A DNA stretch of 64,000 bases from Macrobrachium rosenbergii. Taxonomy: Eukaryota; Arthropoda; Malacostraca; Decapoda; Palaemonidae. The notes under the pieces were generated by a model. The model saw nothing but the letters and a program-made list of their open reading frames with translations, made no database searches and was not told the DNA's origin. Location: the NCBI RefSeq assembly GCF_040412425.1, contig NC_089742.1, positions 72,745,271 through 72,809,270 of the forward strand, in the 5' to 3' direction. Positions 23,351-35,491 of the stretch are shown here, piece by piece. Numbering within the stretch: the first letter of the stretch is position 1; every line of letters begins with the position of its first letter. A program made the position numbers and the translations under genes.

Positions 23351-25575
23351 CTGTAAGTTGACCGGTATATGAGTATGCTAATAGGACTGCCAGAGTAGAC
23401 TGCTGGAGCAGTGTCTTAGGATAATAGTTATCCCAGTAGATCCCGCCGGAGTTAACCGGGGAAATAAGGGGCTACTGGAACGTACACGATTAACTACCTA
23501 GAGGGACCACCGGAGTTAATCCGGAGCGACGGGGAAGGTCCCAAAAGGATAGTTAATCTACAAAACAATAATTAAATAATAAATATTAAATATATATATA
23601 TATAAAAAACAATATCCAGATAGGTCCTGCTGGAGTGAACCGGGGGGTTAAGGGGCCTACTGGAACATGCAAGAAAACCTAAAGGGACCGCCGGAGTTAA
23701 TCCGGAGAGACGGAAATGTCCCAAAAGGGTAGTGTATAAATATAACATAATTTATAATATATATATATAAAATGAATAAACATATCTGCGACTAGGGAAA
23801 GGTCAACTATAAAGTGGATATTTCCGCTTGGAGCCGGGAGGAGTCCTGTACTTCAATACGGTGATGGCAGAGGAGGTGTAGTGAGCACCGTCCGACCAAA
23901 CACCATACCCACCGGAGTGGAAGGCGACAAGGACATCCGACCACCTAGCAGAGAAAACACCAAGATAGTTAGCCAGCGGAGAGTAGATACTGGGACTATA
24001 GGTGTTCTAAATGAAAAGAACGAATATAAATGTCATAGCGTGTGAACGACGGAAGACAGTCAGGTGGGAAACACCAACTGGCAACCTGAACACAAATCTC
24101 TCCACTCGAGATATTGTTCTAAGAACGACTCTCGGTTGGGAAAAACGCGTACTGACACTAGGAGGGGGGGGGTGGTATAGGCCATGAGTGAAGGATCCAA
24201 GGTAGCGACCAGGGGGTGGGTAAGCACACCCCGGGCGCCATGAGATCCAACCTTCTCCCTGCGATCGGACGAACATGTACGAACGATACTGAGAGAGAGG
24301 AAGACGGGGAACACTCAAGGCCAAAAGCAAAGAAAGGGATGGGAAACAGGGGTGTGGTAGCACCCCCGGTCCCCGACTGTGGTCTCGAAGGGTGTGACCG
24401 GGTAAGGTCAGGACCGTAACGAGTGAACAGACCAATCAATGCAGAGGAAGGGGATATAAGGCTATGGCAAAAGGAACAGGATAAAACTCTCGGGCCTTGG
24501 TAAGTTAACATATAATATGAAAGCAAACCAAGGGTGGGAGAGGGTGGGGAGGGGAGAGGGTGGGGAGGGGGAGGAAGGAGAATGTGGTAGGAGAGGGGAT
24601 AAACATGAAGATGGAGAATAACCCGAAGATGTGGCTCGGATGAAGGTAGGCTACGCGAGAAACCTCGCTATTCCAGCTTAACCTTATTTAGGACTGTAGA
24701 GTCTAAACGGAAAGGCCGAAATAGGGAGAGGGAGAAGCGCAAGCCCAACTCACTAACCAAACGCCACATAAAGGGAGCTCCAACTATAGACCCTCCTACA
24801 CACTAAACCTTCTCTCCTAGCAAGGAAGAGATCGCCAAGCCACAACCTAGGCTAGCCTAACACAGCCAGAGGCTGAGGAAGGAAGCCCAGGGGAAGTATC
24901 TACTCCACTAGCCTAAAGTTAACCTATCCTAGGCAAAATAATAATGATCTAACTAATCATAAGAATATATGTAGAAGGGAAGACCAAGCCCAACGCGATA
25001 TGAGCGCGGAGGGAAAATGGCCGACCTCCCAGATAAAAATTACAGGATATAATCCGCAAATATCAAAGACATCCGTGCGCTAGGCTTAAAATAAGCTAGA
25101 TAAGCATAATTGTACCATCTCAAATAAAGTATCCAAGCACTGGAGGAAGGGAAGGTCCAATTATAACACGTATAATAAAGGATAAATAGCGGATAGGCCC
25201 GAGGGGGAAAAACTCGTAGCCTAAACGACAATGACCAAAACTTCCCCAGAGAAGGATAACAATAATATAAAGAACCCAATTGAATATATATATATAATAA
25301 GCAAAAGGGTACAACAAAAGAAAAGGAAGGGGAACGAAGCCCCGACCTAATCCCGCACCGACTGAAGGTCACATGGCGTCGGGAGAAGGGGATGAGACGG
25401 GCAATTAAATCCCTCTAATTATTAAATTAGAGGGAAATAAAGAGCCTCAACCGCCTAAAATAAAATACAGAGATGGTACTCAACTTAGGTGAAGAATCCA
25501 AGGAGGATGCCATAGCGAAACAATCAAATCAAGCGCATACAAGAACAGCACAACAATAGCGGACGCGTGCTAAAA
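23351..25575 (-). other. 5' leader of DIRS copy 2
   Basis: Counterpart of 14371-16566. Two blocks rich in CCGGAG (about 23430-23560 and 23620-23740) are repeated in tandem. No conserved reading frame. Confidence 0.6.
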
Positions 25576-25865
25576 GTGGAATGTGGGTGATGCCGGTTTG
25601 TTTACAGTCCGCGAGTGGTGCGGGGTTTGTAACGACACCTCACTCGGTGGGACTTTTGACATTGGGAATGTTTACAGGGCGGAGGCCTGTGATTGTGACA
25701 ATCTCACCCTTTCTCATACACGACTCCATATCATGGAGCTCGCACCGGGGGTAGTAACTCGGCTTAGCTTTTTAGCTTTTCTCTGGTATATTTAGCAATA
25801 GCTTTACCTAGAAATAAGTGCTGAAAGGTTATTTCACCGGGTGACACAGGTGGAAAACCCAGAAA
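25576..25865 (-). repeat. 5' inverted terminal repeat, DIRS copy 2
   Basis: Reverse complement of 17306-17619. It ends GGTGGAAAACCCAGAAA next to host TAAACC. Confidence 0.88.
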
Positions 25866-26460
25866 TAAACCATACTGTAGTTAAGAGTAACTCTTAGAAG
25901 GTCTATAATTTATAAACCAGAGTTACTATGTCTACATTCCACTTTATACACAGGAAAGTCCCATATAGACAAAAGGTAGTACCTTGAATGACTAAATTCG
26001 TGGGAAAAACAGCAGTAAAACCTGAAAATTTTATGTCTTAAAAGATGCAACAAAGCAAAAAAAGTGAAATTTTAAGGTGAACATGATCATTTTTCCAGTT
26101 TTTTTATTTCATTCCTGCCACTTACACAGAATCAACTTTAAATTACACTAAAACATTAAGAAGCAGATAGAGCTCTGACTTTGTGAACAAGAACCTTGAT
26201 CTGTGATCATTTGCCACCTGATGCATTACCTACGTCCATTTGATAGTGTTCCTATCGACTTGGTTATTATTAACATGTTCAACAGAAATAAAAAGTCTGG
26301 AAACACCTATCCTGGAGTCGCTGGTTCTCAGGAGGTACAGTTGTTATCCTCTAACATGGGAAAAGAATGAATGGATTCTTGGAAATTATCTGGGATCATA
26401 ATTTTAATGTTAATTGGTGCCAACTTTATTAAATATAAAATTTGAATGAACTGAATGGTA
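25866..26460 (+). repeat. Host flanking repeat without the DIRS copy 1 insertion
   Basis: 25880-26285 matches 7885-8325 and 26296-26460 matches 16859-17050. Here the two halves are continuous through AACAGAAATAAAAAGTCTGG, so this stretch preserves the pre-insertion state of the DIRS copy 1 site. Confidence 0.85.
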
Positions 26461-27509
26461 AAAATGCACTGACTTGCTGATACTCATAAATTTTCATGAT
26501 ATATCCATTACTATTATTGAAATAATTTTGTTCTCCCTCACGTTGTGATTAATGGGGAACCTCCCTCATTTCAGTTCTGATGTGATAAAGTTAAGTATAC
26601 CTATTTCTGATGTGATGAGGTTTGTCTCGACAAGAGATTGATTGACATTGTTGGCACTTGCAGTTGCACTATTGACTGCTTTTCTGGAAGACTGCAGAAC
26701 AGTGCCTTAGATTGTGGTACAAATTATTGTGCAGTTTAAGAGTACCTTCATAAGGCTTCTAGCTGCAATACCAGTGCAAAGCACCATAAACATTTGGTGG
26801 TAACCACATATGCAAGTCATTACTGATAATAGACATTTTTAGAGCTTGAAGTAGTGGTGTCTGTGCAGCTTTCTTTATTCCTAACATTTGTGTCTTGTGT
26901 GCTGAAATTGCCAAAGTGAACTGAAATAAAAGGGAAAGCCTAAAAATTATTAGGGTTATAGATTGATACTGGTTAGGCAGGATTGTTTAGTATGGTATAG
27001 TCTACAGGAGTATAAAGTTAACCTGTACATACTGTAAAGTTTGTAAATCAAACTAGGATATAAACCTATAGGTTGAGTAGTGATTATTTGACTTTACTCC
27101 CCAAGACTGCTGATCTAGTCTACTGCTCTTGCTCTGCACCTCAATATCATAACCTGTCCCCAAGTAAATAAAAACCAATATAACACCAACATGTTCAATT
27201 TGCATTTGATCATGCTGGGCCTTGCTGGCAGAAGGTCCTGTACCAGTGGTATGGCTGCCCTGGCCAGCCCAGTCAGCCTGGCTAGCCAGGCTAGTTCTGG
27301 TACACCTTGGTTCTGGGGAACCCTGGGTAGCAGTTGCACCCTTGTGCAAAGCAATGGGTGCAACAGTGCTCACAACATTAGTTTAAGTCCTACCAGTCTT
27401 CTCCACAAAAGAGGACTGACTGCTGAAAGCCTTACGAGCCTTCCTGCACAGAGAACCAGACACAGAGCTTCAGCACCCATCCAACACTTCATCTCCACCC
27501 CTTCCCAGC
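26461..27509. other. No gene recognised
   Basis: Mixed-composition sequence. A GC-richer patch at 27215-27310 has clustered CTGGCTAG-like words, but no domain is recognisable in any frame. Confidence 0.5.
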
Positions 27510-28125
27510 TAGGGAAATTGCTTCCGAGCTCCACCCACTTTCCAAAACAACCACTTCTCCGAGGTCCACCCACCTTCCAAAACAACCACTTCTCTGAGTG
27601 AATTCCTCTTCAAAGCCTTTACTGACCCTCTTCTCCCATGGCACCCAGCCATCTGACCCACCCCCCAAAATCTTGGAAACTTGTTGAGGCTTCTCCCACC
27701 CCAAAAACCTTTCCTCAGTCTGTTTATAAGTGTAAGCAGTGTTACCTACATTTTCCTAAGCCGTACAGTATTGTCAACCATTGGAGAGCAGTTATTTGCA
27801 ATTTTTATTTGTTATATCTTTGGGGCCTTGGTCCCAGGTCCATTTGTTAGATAATGCTGAGTTGTGGATAATGGTGATGATAATGCTGAGTTGTGGATAA
27901 TGGTGATCTGGATAATTAAGGGATTACTATACTTCATGTTTAAGTAAAATCCCTCAAAATCACAAAACAGCCGTTTCCCAATTTCTTTGTTTATGTCATA
28001 CTCGATGTTTATGCCAATTCTTTGATAAGAGGTTGCTAATTATATGAGACGGTTATGAATTGTTACATAAGCAATATGTTTGATCATTCTGTTTGAAAGC
28101 CTAGCCTACTACAGTCCACAAACAT
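27510..28125 (+). repeat. Dispersed repeat family R1, copy 1
   Basis: Matches 32930-33595 in the same orientation (CTTCCAAAACAACC, GTAAGCAGTGTTACC, ATCTTTGGGG, GGTTATGAATTGTT, GAAAGCCTAGCCTA). A short internal duplication of GATAATGCTGAGTTGTGG lies near 27851-27900. It has no coding function that I can see. A fragment of the family recurs near 44890-44960. Confidence 0.8.
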
Positions 28126-28690
28126 TAAAAGTTTCTCTTCTAGCATAGCCTAGTACAGTATTATGATCTGCTGAAAATGAAATTCATTCAGTAAGTGAAA
28201 GGTTTTAAAATTTTTTACTTTCATTTATTTAACAAGATGAGATTACAGAGGAAAAGAAGTTAGCCTATGTTAACTGGGCTATCACCCTATATTTATATTT
28301 TTAGTTTATATTGTACGTATTTGCCAGTGACAACTGTCCAAAGCAACGTCATTTTAAGAAAACTAATAAAAAGTTAACAATTTTCTGTTTCACTAGAGTT
28401 AATAATTTTTCATTTTACCTCGTATAATATCATTAAAACTTTACTTGTATGCCTGTGTGTATGGGTTTTTACGTCTACATGTGGCATTTCATCAATGTCG
28501 ACATTACCATGTCTACATAGTGTGTGCCTTCGTTGTTGTGTTTCTCAGCGCAGTATCACATTTCCCATTACTTTGCTTGATTTACTGTACAGTATTTCAC
28601 TACAAGTTTAGTTGATTCTAAGTATGATTATCACACATTTCATAACAGTACACAAGAGATATAATTTTTTTTTCTTCGTTTTTAACGTGC
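28126..28690. repeat. AT-rich repeat-derived stretch
   Basis: No gene seen. 28560-28665 matches 47240-47330 (AGTTTAGTTGATTCTAAGTA, AACAGTACACAAGAGA), so at least this part is a dispersed repeat. Confidence 0.55.
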
Positions 28691-28699
28691 TTTTTCCCA

Positions 28700-29140
28700 T
28701 TTTTATATGGGGTAAGCACGATGCCTTCTTTTGAAGGACTTTGATTTGGCGGTGGGGTAGGCCGTAGCCTCGATCGGCTGCCCTGCCTGACATCGCTTAG
28801 ACCCTGGTAGCGAATGTGTACATGTTACCAAATCCCCAGCTCCCTTTCTCCCAGCAGCGAGGAGAACTGGGCGGGTAGGTTGACAGTTCGAGGCGTGTGA
28901 GGTGTCTGTTATGTTTTTAGTAGATGTTGGAGTGGCTTTGTTTATGTGTGTATTAGTCTGTAACACCCATTTGCTTTCAGCAAACCTATCCGTTGATTAC
29001 ATACGTAATCCCGGGGTGTCTACACGGATAGCAAAGTGTCCGCCTTCTCTGACTGGTCGGCTGCAGGGATTGAACCCTCGCCATAGACTTCTATGAAGTC
29101 TGAGGTTGCTGCTTCTACCAACCGAGCCATTGAGGCTCAC
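28700..29140 (-). mobile_element. tRNA-derived SINE
   Basis: Read on the minus strand from 29139, the head has an A-box-like TGGCTCGGTTGGTAGAAGC and a B-box-like GAGGGTTCAATCCC about 35 bases on, the split promoter of a tRNA-derived SINE. The body runs to about 28700. Part of the tail (CCCAGCAGCGAG and GATGCCTTCTTTTGA) recurs at 30865-31020. It is not a functional tRNA: arms and spacing do not fold into a full cloverleaf that I can see. A long (AT)n tract begins 13 bases upstream of the head. Confidence 0.7.
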
Positions 29141-29149
29141 ACAAGAGAT

Positions 29150-29273
<124 letters not shown>

Positions 29274-29526
29274 TGTCTATTCCTGTAATACTAGTGTAAT
29301 ATGAATATAAGAAGGCCCATAAAACACTATTTAAACGTTGAAACCATATATTTCGGGCACTTGCTTCTGTGCCCCTGTTCACTGGTAGAATATGGACAGA
29401 TGTGATGTTACAAGGGTATATATACAAAACATAAAGGTGTGGCCTTATGGCTCCGATGGTATGAAGGTGACCGTTTCCTAAGGAGGAGAAAGACCAATTC
29501 CCTAGTGGTTTTTGGCCTCATTAGCT

Positions 29527-29905
29527 CCCGTTTGGCGATGGATCTGGTGGTCGCGTTTCTTGGGTCATCTTCTTCAGGAGGGGTCTGAGGATTAAGGCGT
29601 CGATGTCGTCCGATTTCCAATGTCCTCCTGACAGGTTCATATTGTTGGTTTGATTGATGATAGCAGATTCCAGCATCTTTCTTTTGTACGGACAGCTACT
29701 TTTGAAAACCAACTCCGCCCTACTCCAGTTTATGACATGTCCTGTATTTCTGATATGTAGGAAAATCCCCGAACTCTCCGAAGCGTAACGTACTGATCTT
29801 TTGCGTTCTGTTATTCTTTGCGAGAGCGATCTACCTGTCTCACCTACGTAAATGTCATTACAATTGCTACACGGTATCCTGTAAACTCCGGCTTCTTCCC
29901 CTTTT
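29527..29905 (-). pseudogene. Penelope-like GIY-YIG endonuclease
   Basis: The nicking enzyme for target-primed insertion. On the minus strand GVYRIPCSNCNDIYVGETGR (about 29890-29830) supplies the GVY and YVG versions of the two GIY-YIG motifs. It is followed by SLSQRITERKRSVRY and HIRNTGHVINWSRAEL, then a C-terminal segment with CPYKRKMLESAIINQTNN (about 29690). The Cys pair before the YVG motif is common in this endonuclease class. The domain is nearly open, but its link to the RT is broken. Confidence 0.82.
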
Positions 29906-29971
29906 TTATTTAAGTATACGTTAATGAGCGAACTCCCGATGGATTTGGGATAATGGAAAATGAAGGGATTG

Positions 29972-30307
29972 TTAGACCTGAGTTGTTGGTGGCTTTTGGA
30001 TGTTTTCGTCAGACGGAAGCTTTATTTTGTTGTTGAAATCTATTTGTCTGTTGTGAGTGGGACCTCTACAGTATATTTTATTCGCTCTGTTAATAGCCCT
30101 CTCGATAATGTGTGGTGGATAGAGCAGTTGCGTTAGGTGTTGGCGGATCGTGTTGAATTCTTTATCTAGGTACTCATTTGAACACATCCTAAGTCCTCTG
30201 AGGAATAAGTTGCACCCTACCATGATTTTTACGGAGACGTCGTGGTAGCTTAAGAAATGAATGTAGGAAACAGCGAAGGTGTGGTTTTCTATATACTGTA
30301 AATGCAT
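29972..30307 (-). pseudogene. Penelope-like RT, thumb and linker region
   Basis: A 111-codon minus-strand frame with SYHDVSVKIMVGCNLFLRG and LYPPHIIERAINRANKIY. Such sequence normally follows the RT palm and precedes the endonuclease in this family. It is separated from the RT block by a frame break near 30310-30420. Confidence 0.7.
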
Positions 30308-30419
30308 ATCTGTTCTGTTTTCTTATGATCAATACATCTAGGAACGGCAGTTTTCCGTCCTTTTCCCATTCCGTTTTAAATTTTATGGTCGGAACTAGCG
30401 AATTTAGCCTATTAAAAAT

Positions 30420-30830
30420 TCATTCAAGTCCCCAGCTATTGTCCCAGAAAGTAAAGATATCATCTACGTATCTAAGCCAGATCATATTACGGGGTTTGAT
30501 AGACAACAAAACTTCTGTTTCGAAATATTCCATGTACAAGTTTGCTAGAAGGGGTGATAGGGGACTTCCCATGCTACAGCCAAATTTTTGTTTGTAAAAA
30601 TTACCATTGAAAGAAAACACGTTGTTAGTTACACAGAGGTTGATAAGTTTTAAAGTTTTATCTATGCCAAGAGGAAAATGGTCTTCATATGGTTGTAACT
30701 TCCTCTCTAAGAAAGACAACACGTCGGCAATCGGGACTTTAGTAAATAATGACTCGACGTCTAGGCTGAGCAATTTGATGTTGTCTAGGCTGAGCAATTT
30801 GATGTTGTTTGAGGGGATGTTTTTTAAACT
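30420..30830 (-). pseudogene. Penelope-like reverse transcriptase, palm fragment
   Basis: LLSLDVESLFTKVPIADVL holds the first catalytic Asp region, KFGCSMGSPLSPLLANLYME follows, and WLRYVDDIFTFWD carries the YVDD active site. The N-terminus is truncated near 30830. A 24-bp duplication (CAACATCAAATTGCTCAGCC twice, near 30770-30817) marks that edge. Confidence 0.85.
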
Positions 30831-31128
30831 ATTAATTTTTTATATAAATCTTCTTCTTCTTCAGCATGTTTGACATGCCTTCTTTTGAGGACTTTTGATG
30901 AGAAGGTTCCTAGAAAGGGTGATAACAGGTCCGACCCAACGCGCCCTTTCTTCCCAGCAGCGAGAAGTTATTGCGTGGGTATGGCGAGAGGCATTTTGAT
31001 AATTTGCACATGATTGTACATGATTGTGTAACATCTCATCTGTCCATATTCTACCAGTGAACAGGGGCACAGAAGCAAAGTGCCTCTCTGAAATATATGG
31101 TTTCAACGTTTAAATAGTGTTTTATGGG

Positions 31129-32367
<1,239 letters not shown>

Positions 32368-32929
32368 TATATATATACATACCATATCTTCTTTTTCTTT
32401 GTGCTTGATGTATTTCAAGTTGCAGTAAAGTAGTGTACTAATACTTTAATAAAATGTGGAAATATCACACTTGTAAAAATACAAAACAAAACAAGCTCTA
32501 CCAAACTCACTAAGGCCAGAGAATGAGTGTTTCTGTAAATACAAAACCTATGCATATGATTGTGTTTATCTTTTGGGTTGTAAAGATAAAAAATGTGAAA
32601 ATACAGTAAAAATATAAGTGAGAATAGATAATATATTCATAATCAGAAGCGAAGTCACACACAACAAAACTAACTCTAGCAAGTTCACTGATGCTAGCGA
32701 GTGTGTGCATACAAATGTACCCTATGCACACGATTGAGTGTATCTTTTGGGCTGTAAAAATAACGACAGAGAAAATACTGCAAAAATCTAAATGAAAATA
32801 GCATTACATATAAACAAAAAAACTTATAAGTGCAACAATATGAAGCAAAAAAGCTCCAGCAACTCAAACGTATACCTAGCCCTCTTCACCTGCATCCTAA
32901 CCAGCGCCCCAATAAGGAAAACTGCTCCC
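32368..32929. other. No gene recognised
   Basis: AT-rich. Two diverged direct-repeat blocks are present: around 32500-32600 and 32670-32770, both with CTATGCA(T/C)A, GATTG(T/A)GT and TATCTTTTGGG. Confidence 0.45.
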
Positions 32930-33595
<666 letters not shown>

Positions 33596-34780
33596 ATTGA
33601 AATTCGCTCTTCCAGCATAGACTAGTATAGTATGATCTACCGAAAATTATATTCACTGGATGAACATAGCATAGGACAGTATGACCTACCAAAAATGAAA
33701 TTACAAAAGTACTGACATGCAGTTCAAAAACTACCAGAGCAACTGGAATACTTATGGACCCTACATAATTCAACAGGATCAGACACACCACTATTACTCT
33801 CACCAAATGATGATAATGCACAAGTTGGTTGACGTGGGCACTAACCTTTACCAAATAAATCTTTTGGAAAACAAATTGATTACAAGACTGTAGACAGCTG
33901 AGTGGTGGCAAAGGGCAAGCACCATTGTCCAAAGACATGCCTTGATTCCCTGGCAGCAATGAAAGCCTAATGATGCATGGCAGTCTTTAAGGCAGGATAC
34001 AGGCAGAAGGCAGCTCCAACACCTCACTCAGGGGGGACTCCAAAAAAGTCGATCACTATGAGGGGAAATGCAATCCTTACGCATAATATACTTGGTCAAG
34101 CACCTAACTGACGACATAAGTAAATTCACATCTTTTAAGTTTACCGATCTGTTTCTCCTGAGCCAAATAGGGAGCATTAAAAGTAGGAACAGAAGGAGTG
34201 AAAGGGAAATAACACCGGAAGAAGAAAAAATAGATAGAGTACACTTATGACCAGACGTTAACTGATTGTCTAAGTAAACTAATGGCCTCTTATATCAGAA
34301 ACATCTTCCTGTAACACAAAATTATTCTTGCTTATCAGGCCACTCCTTACATTCTCACAAGAAGAAGAAAAAAAATTAAATCATATTCATGACCCGTATT
34401 GGTAACACCAGCGTGACCACCATGCCTGACCGAATACATTTGATTTACAAAAACGTGTTTAACAGAACCTAATGTTTCTATCTCTTCTTTCTGTATGTGA
34501 CATAATGCAAAACAGAAAACAAGCACAATAAAATACAGGAGAAAAACAGCCAGAAAGTGTCAAAATTATTACAGCTGATTCACACCATATGCACAGTCAC
34601 AGCATGAAGAAACCTGACAGGAACATCAGCATTCCAATGACACCTGTTAGGAAACAAGAGGTGATTACACACAGTCCATCAGGATCAGGCAGGCGTTATT
34701 ATTTTGTTTATTTGGATGCTGATTGTACCTAACAGCACAGAGATGTAAGCCAACTTTAACAGTTTTTAAGATGCATCCCA
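33596..34780. other. No gene recognised
   Basis: Open frames are short. A minus-strand frame at 33588-33959 begins MLPGNQGMSLDNGACPLPP but matches no family I recognise. Confidence 0.45.
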
Positions 34781-34794
34781 AATAATATCATTTC

Positions 34795-35085
34795 TTAAGC
34801 ATTCCATGCCTCCAAGCAGTGTCCTATGATGCTGCCTTGATGAGAATACTTCATGGATGGATGATTCAAGGCATATGGAAACAGCAGTGGTTGAATGTAA
34901 ATGGCAAAAACACACTGAACATGTAACAAGAAGTCTTTATTCACTGGGAAACACTCAAGTCTTACACTGACCTTCTTGTCAGATATCTTGCTCAAAAAAG
35001 ATGTCAGTGCTATAGGACGGTAACCAGCAGCTAGAAGCTTATCCTTTCTTGGCTTATAAAGTCTATGGTAAAGGTTAGTTCCCAT
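34795..35085 (-). pseudogene. Non-LTR reverse transcriptase fragment
   Basis: 96 codons with KPRKDKLLAAGYRPIALTS, the N-terminal RT motif of APE-type non-LTR elements, then LSKISDKKVSVRLE and NKDFLL. After about residue 60 the similarity to RT is lost. The YADD motif is absent. Confidence 0.7.
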
Positions 35086-35191
35086 GCTGCTGAACAGGTG
35101 TGGTCATGAAAAAACTTAGTTTTTCTGTAAACATGTTCAATCCATGCATATGGGATATCATCAGGACCAGGGGCTGTGTCACTGCAGATTC

Positions 35192-35491
35192 TTAAAGCAG
35201 CATTAAAATCACTTTCAATAAAGGGGACATTGCATGAGTATCAATCTGTTGATAAATTAAGACTTCTGTTCTTCTTTCTGATGATATGGGTGACCTTACC
35301 TGATTCTGTGATATTCTTGCAAAATATACAGTTATGGCATTACTTACCTCTGTAGCATTGGTAATAAACTGGTTGCTGACTCTCAAAGCTGGAGTAGCAT
35401 TTGTTATGAATTTTCCAGCTACTTTTTTATTTTCTTCCAGACTGAAGATGGTGGGGTTCAACAGTTTCTGGAGGAAACAAAGGATAACCAT
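35192..35491 (-). pseudogene. Non-LTR ORF2 linker fragment
   Basis: 99 codons with NKKVAGKFITNATPALRVSN and VSNAITVYFARISQ, resembling the segment between endonuclease and RT in Jockey-like ORF2 proteins. A short internal duplication (FITNAT twice) is visible. Confidence 0.5.

Larger units (their letters stand above)
17306..25865 (-). mobile_element. DIRS-like retrotransposon, copy 2 (8.6 kb, degenerate)
   Basis: Second member of the same family, same orientation, closely similar to copy 1 throughout. Inverted terminal repeats are at 17306-17619 and 25576-25865 and the internal complementary region at 17674-17763. Order on the minus strand: gag exon 1 (23350-23180), intron, gag exon 2 (23065 to about 20988), RT/RNase H (20945-19257), tyrosine recombinase (about 19260-18190). 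The reading frames are longer than in copy 1, but the RT active site is disrupted by a frameshift. Confidence 0.92.

Noticed and set aside
27191..27601. A 136-codon plus-strand frame as a gene
   Set aside because: It runs into the dispersed repeat R1, has no recognisable domain and no conserved counterpart in the second R1 copy.
29042..29140. A tRNA gene on the minus strand
   Set aside because: A- and B-box words are present but a full cloverleaf is not seen and the sequence continues into a SINE body.
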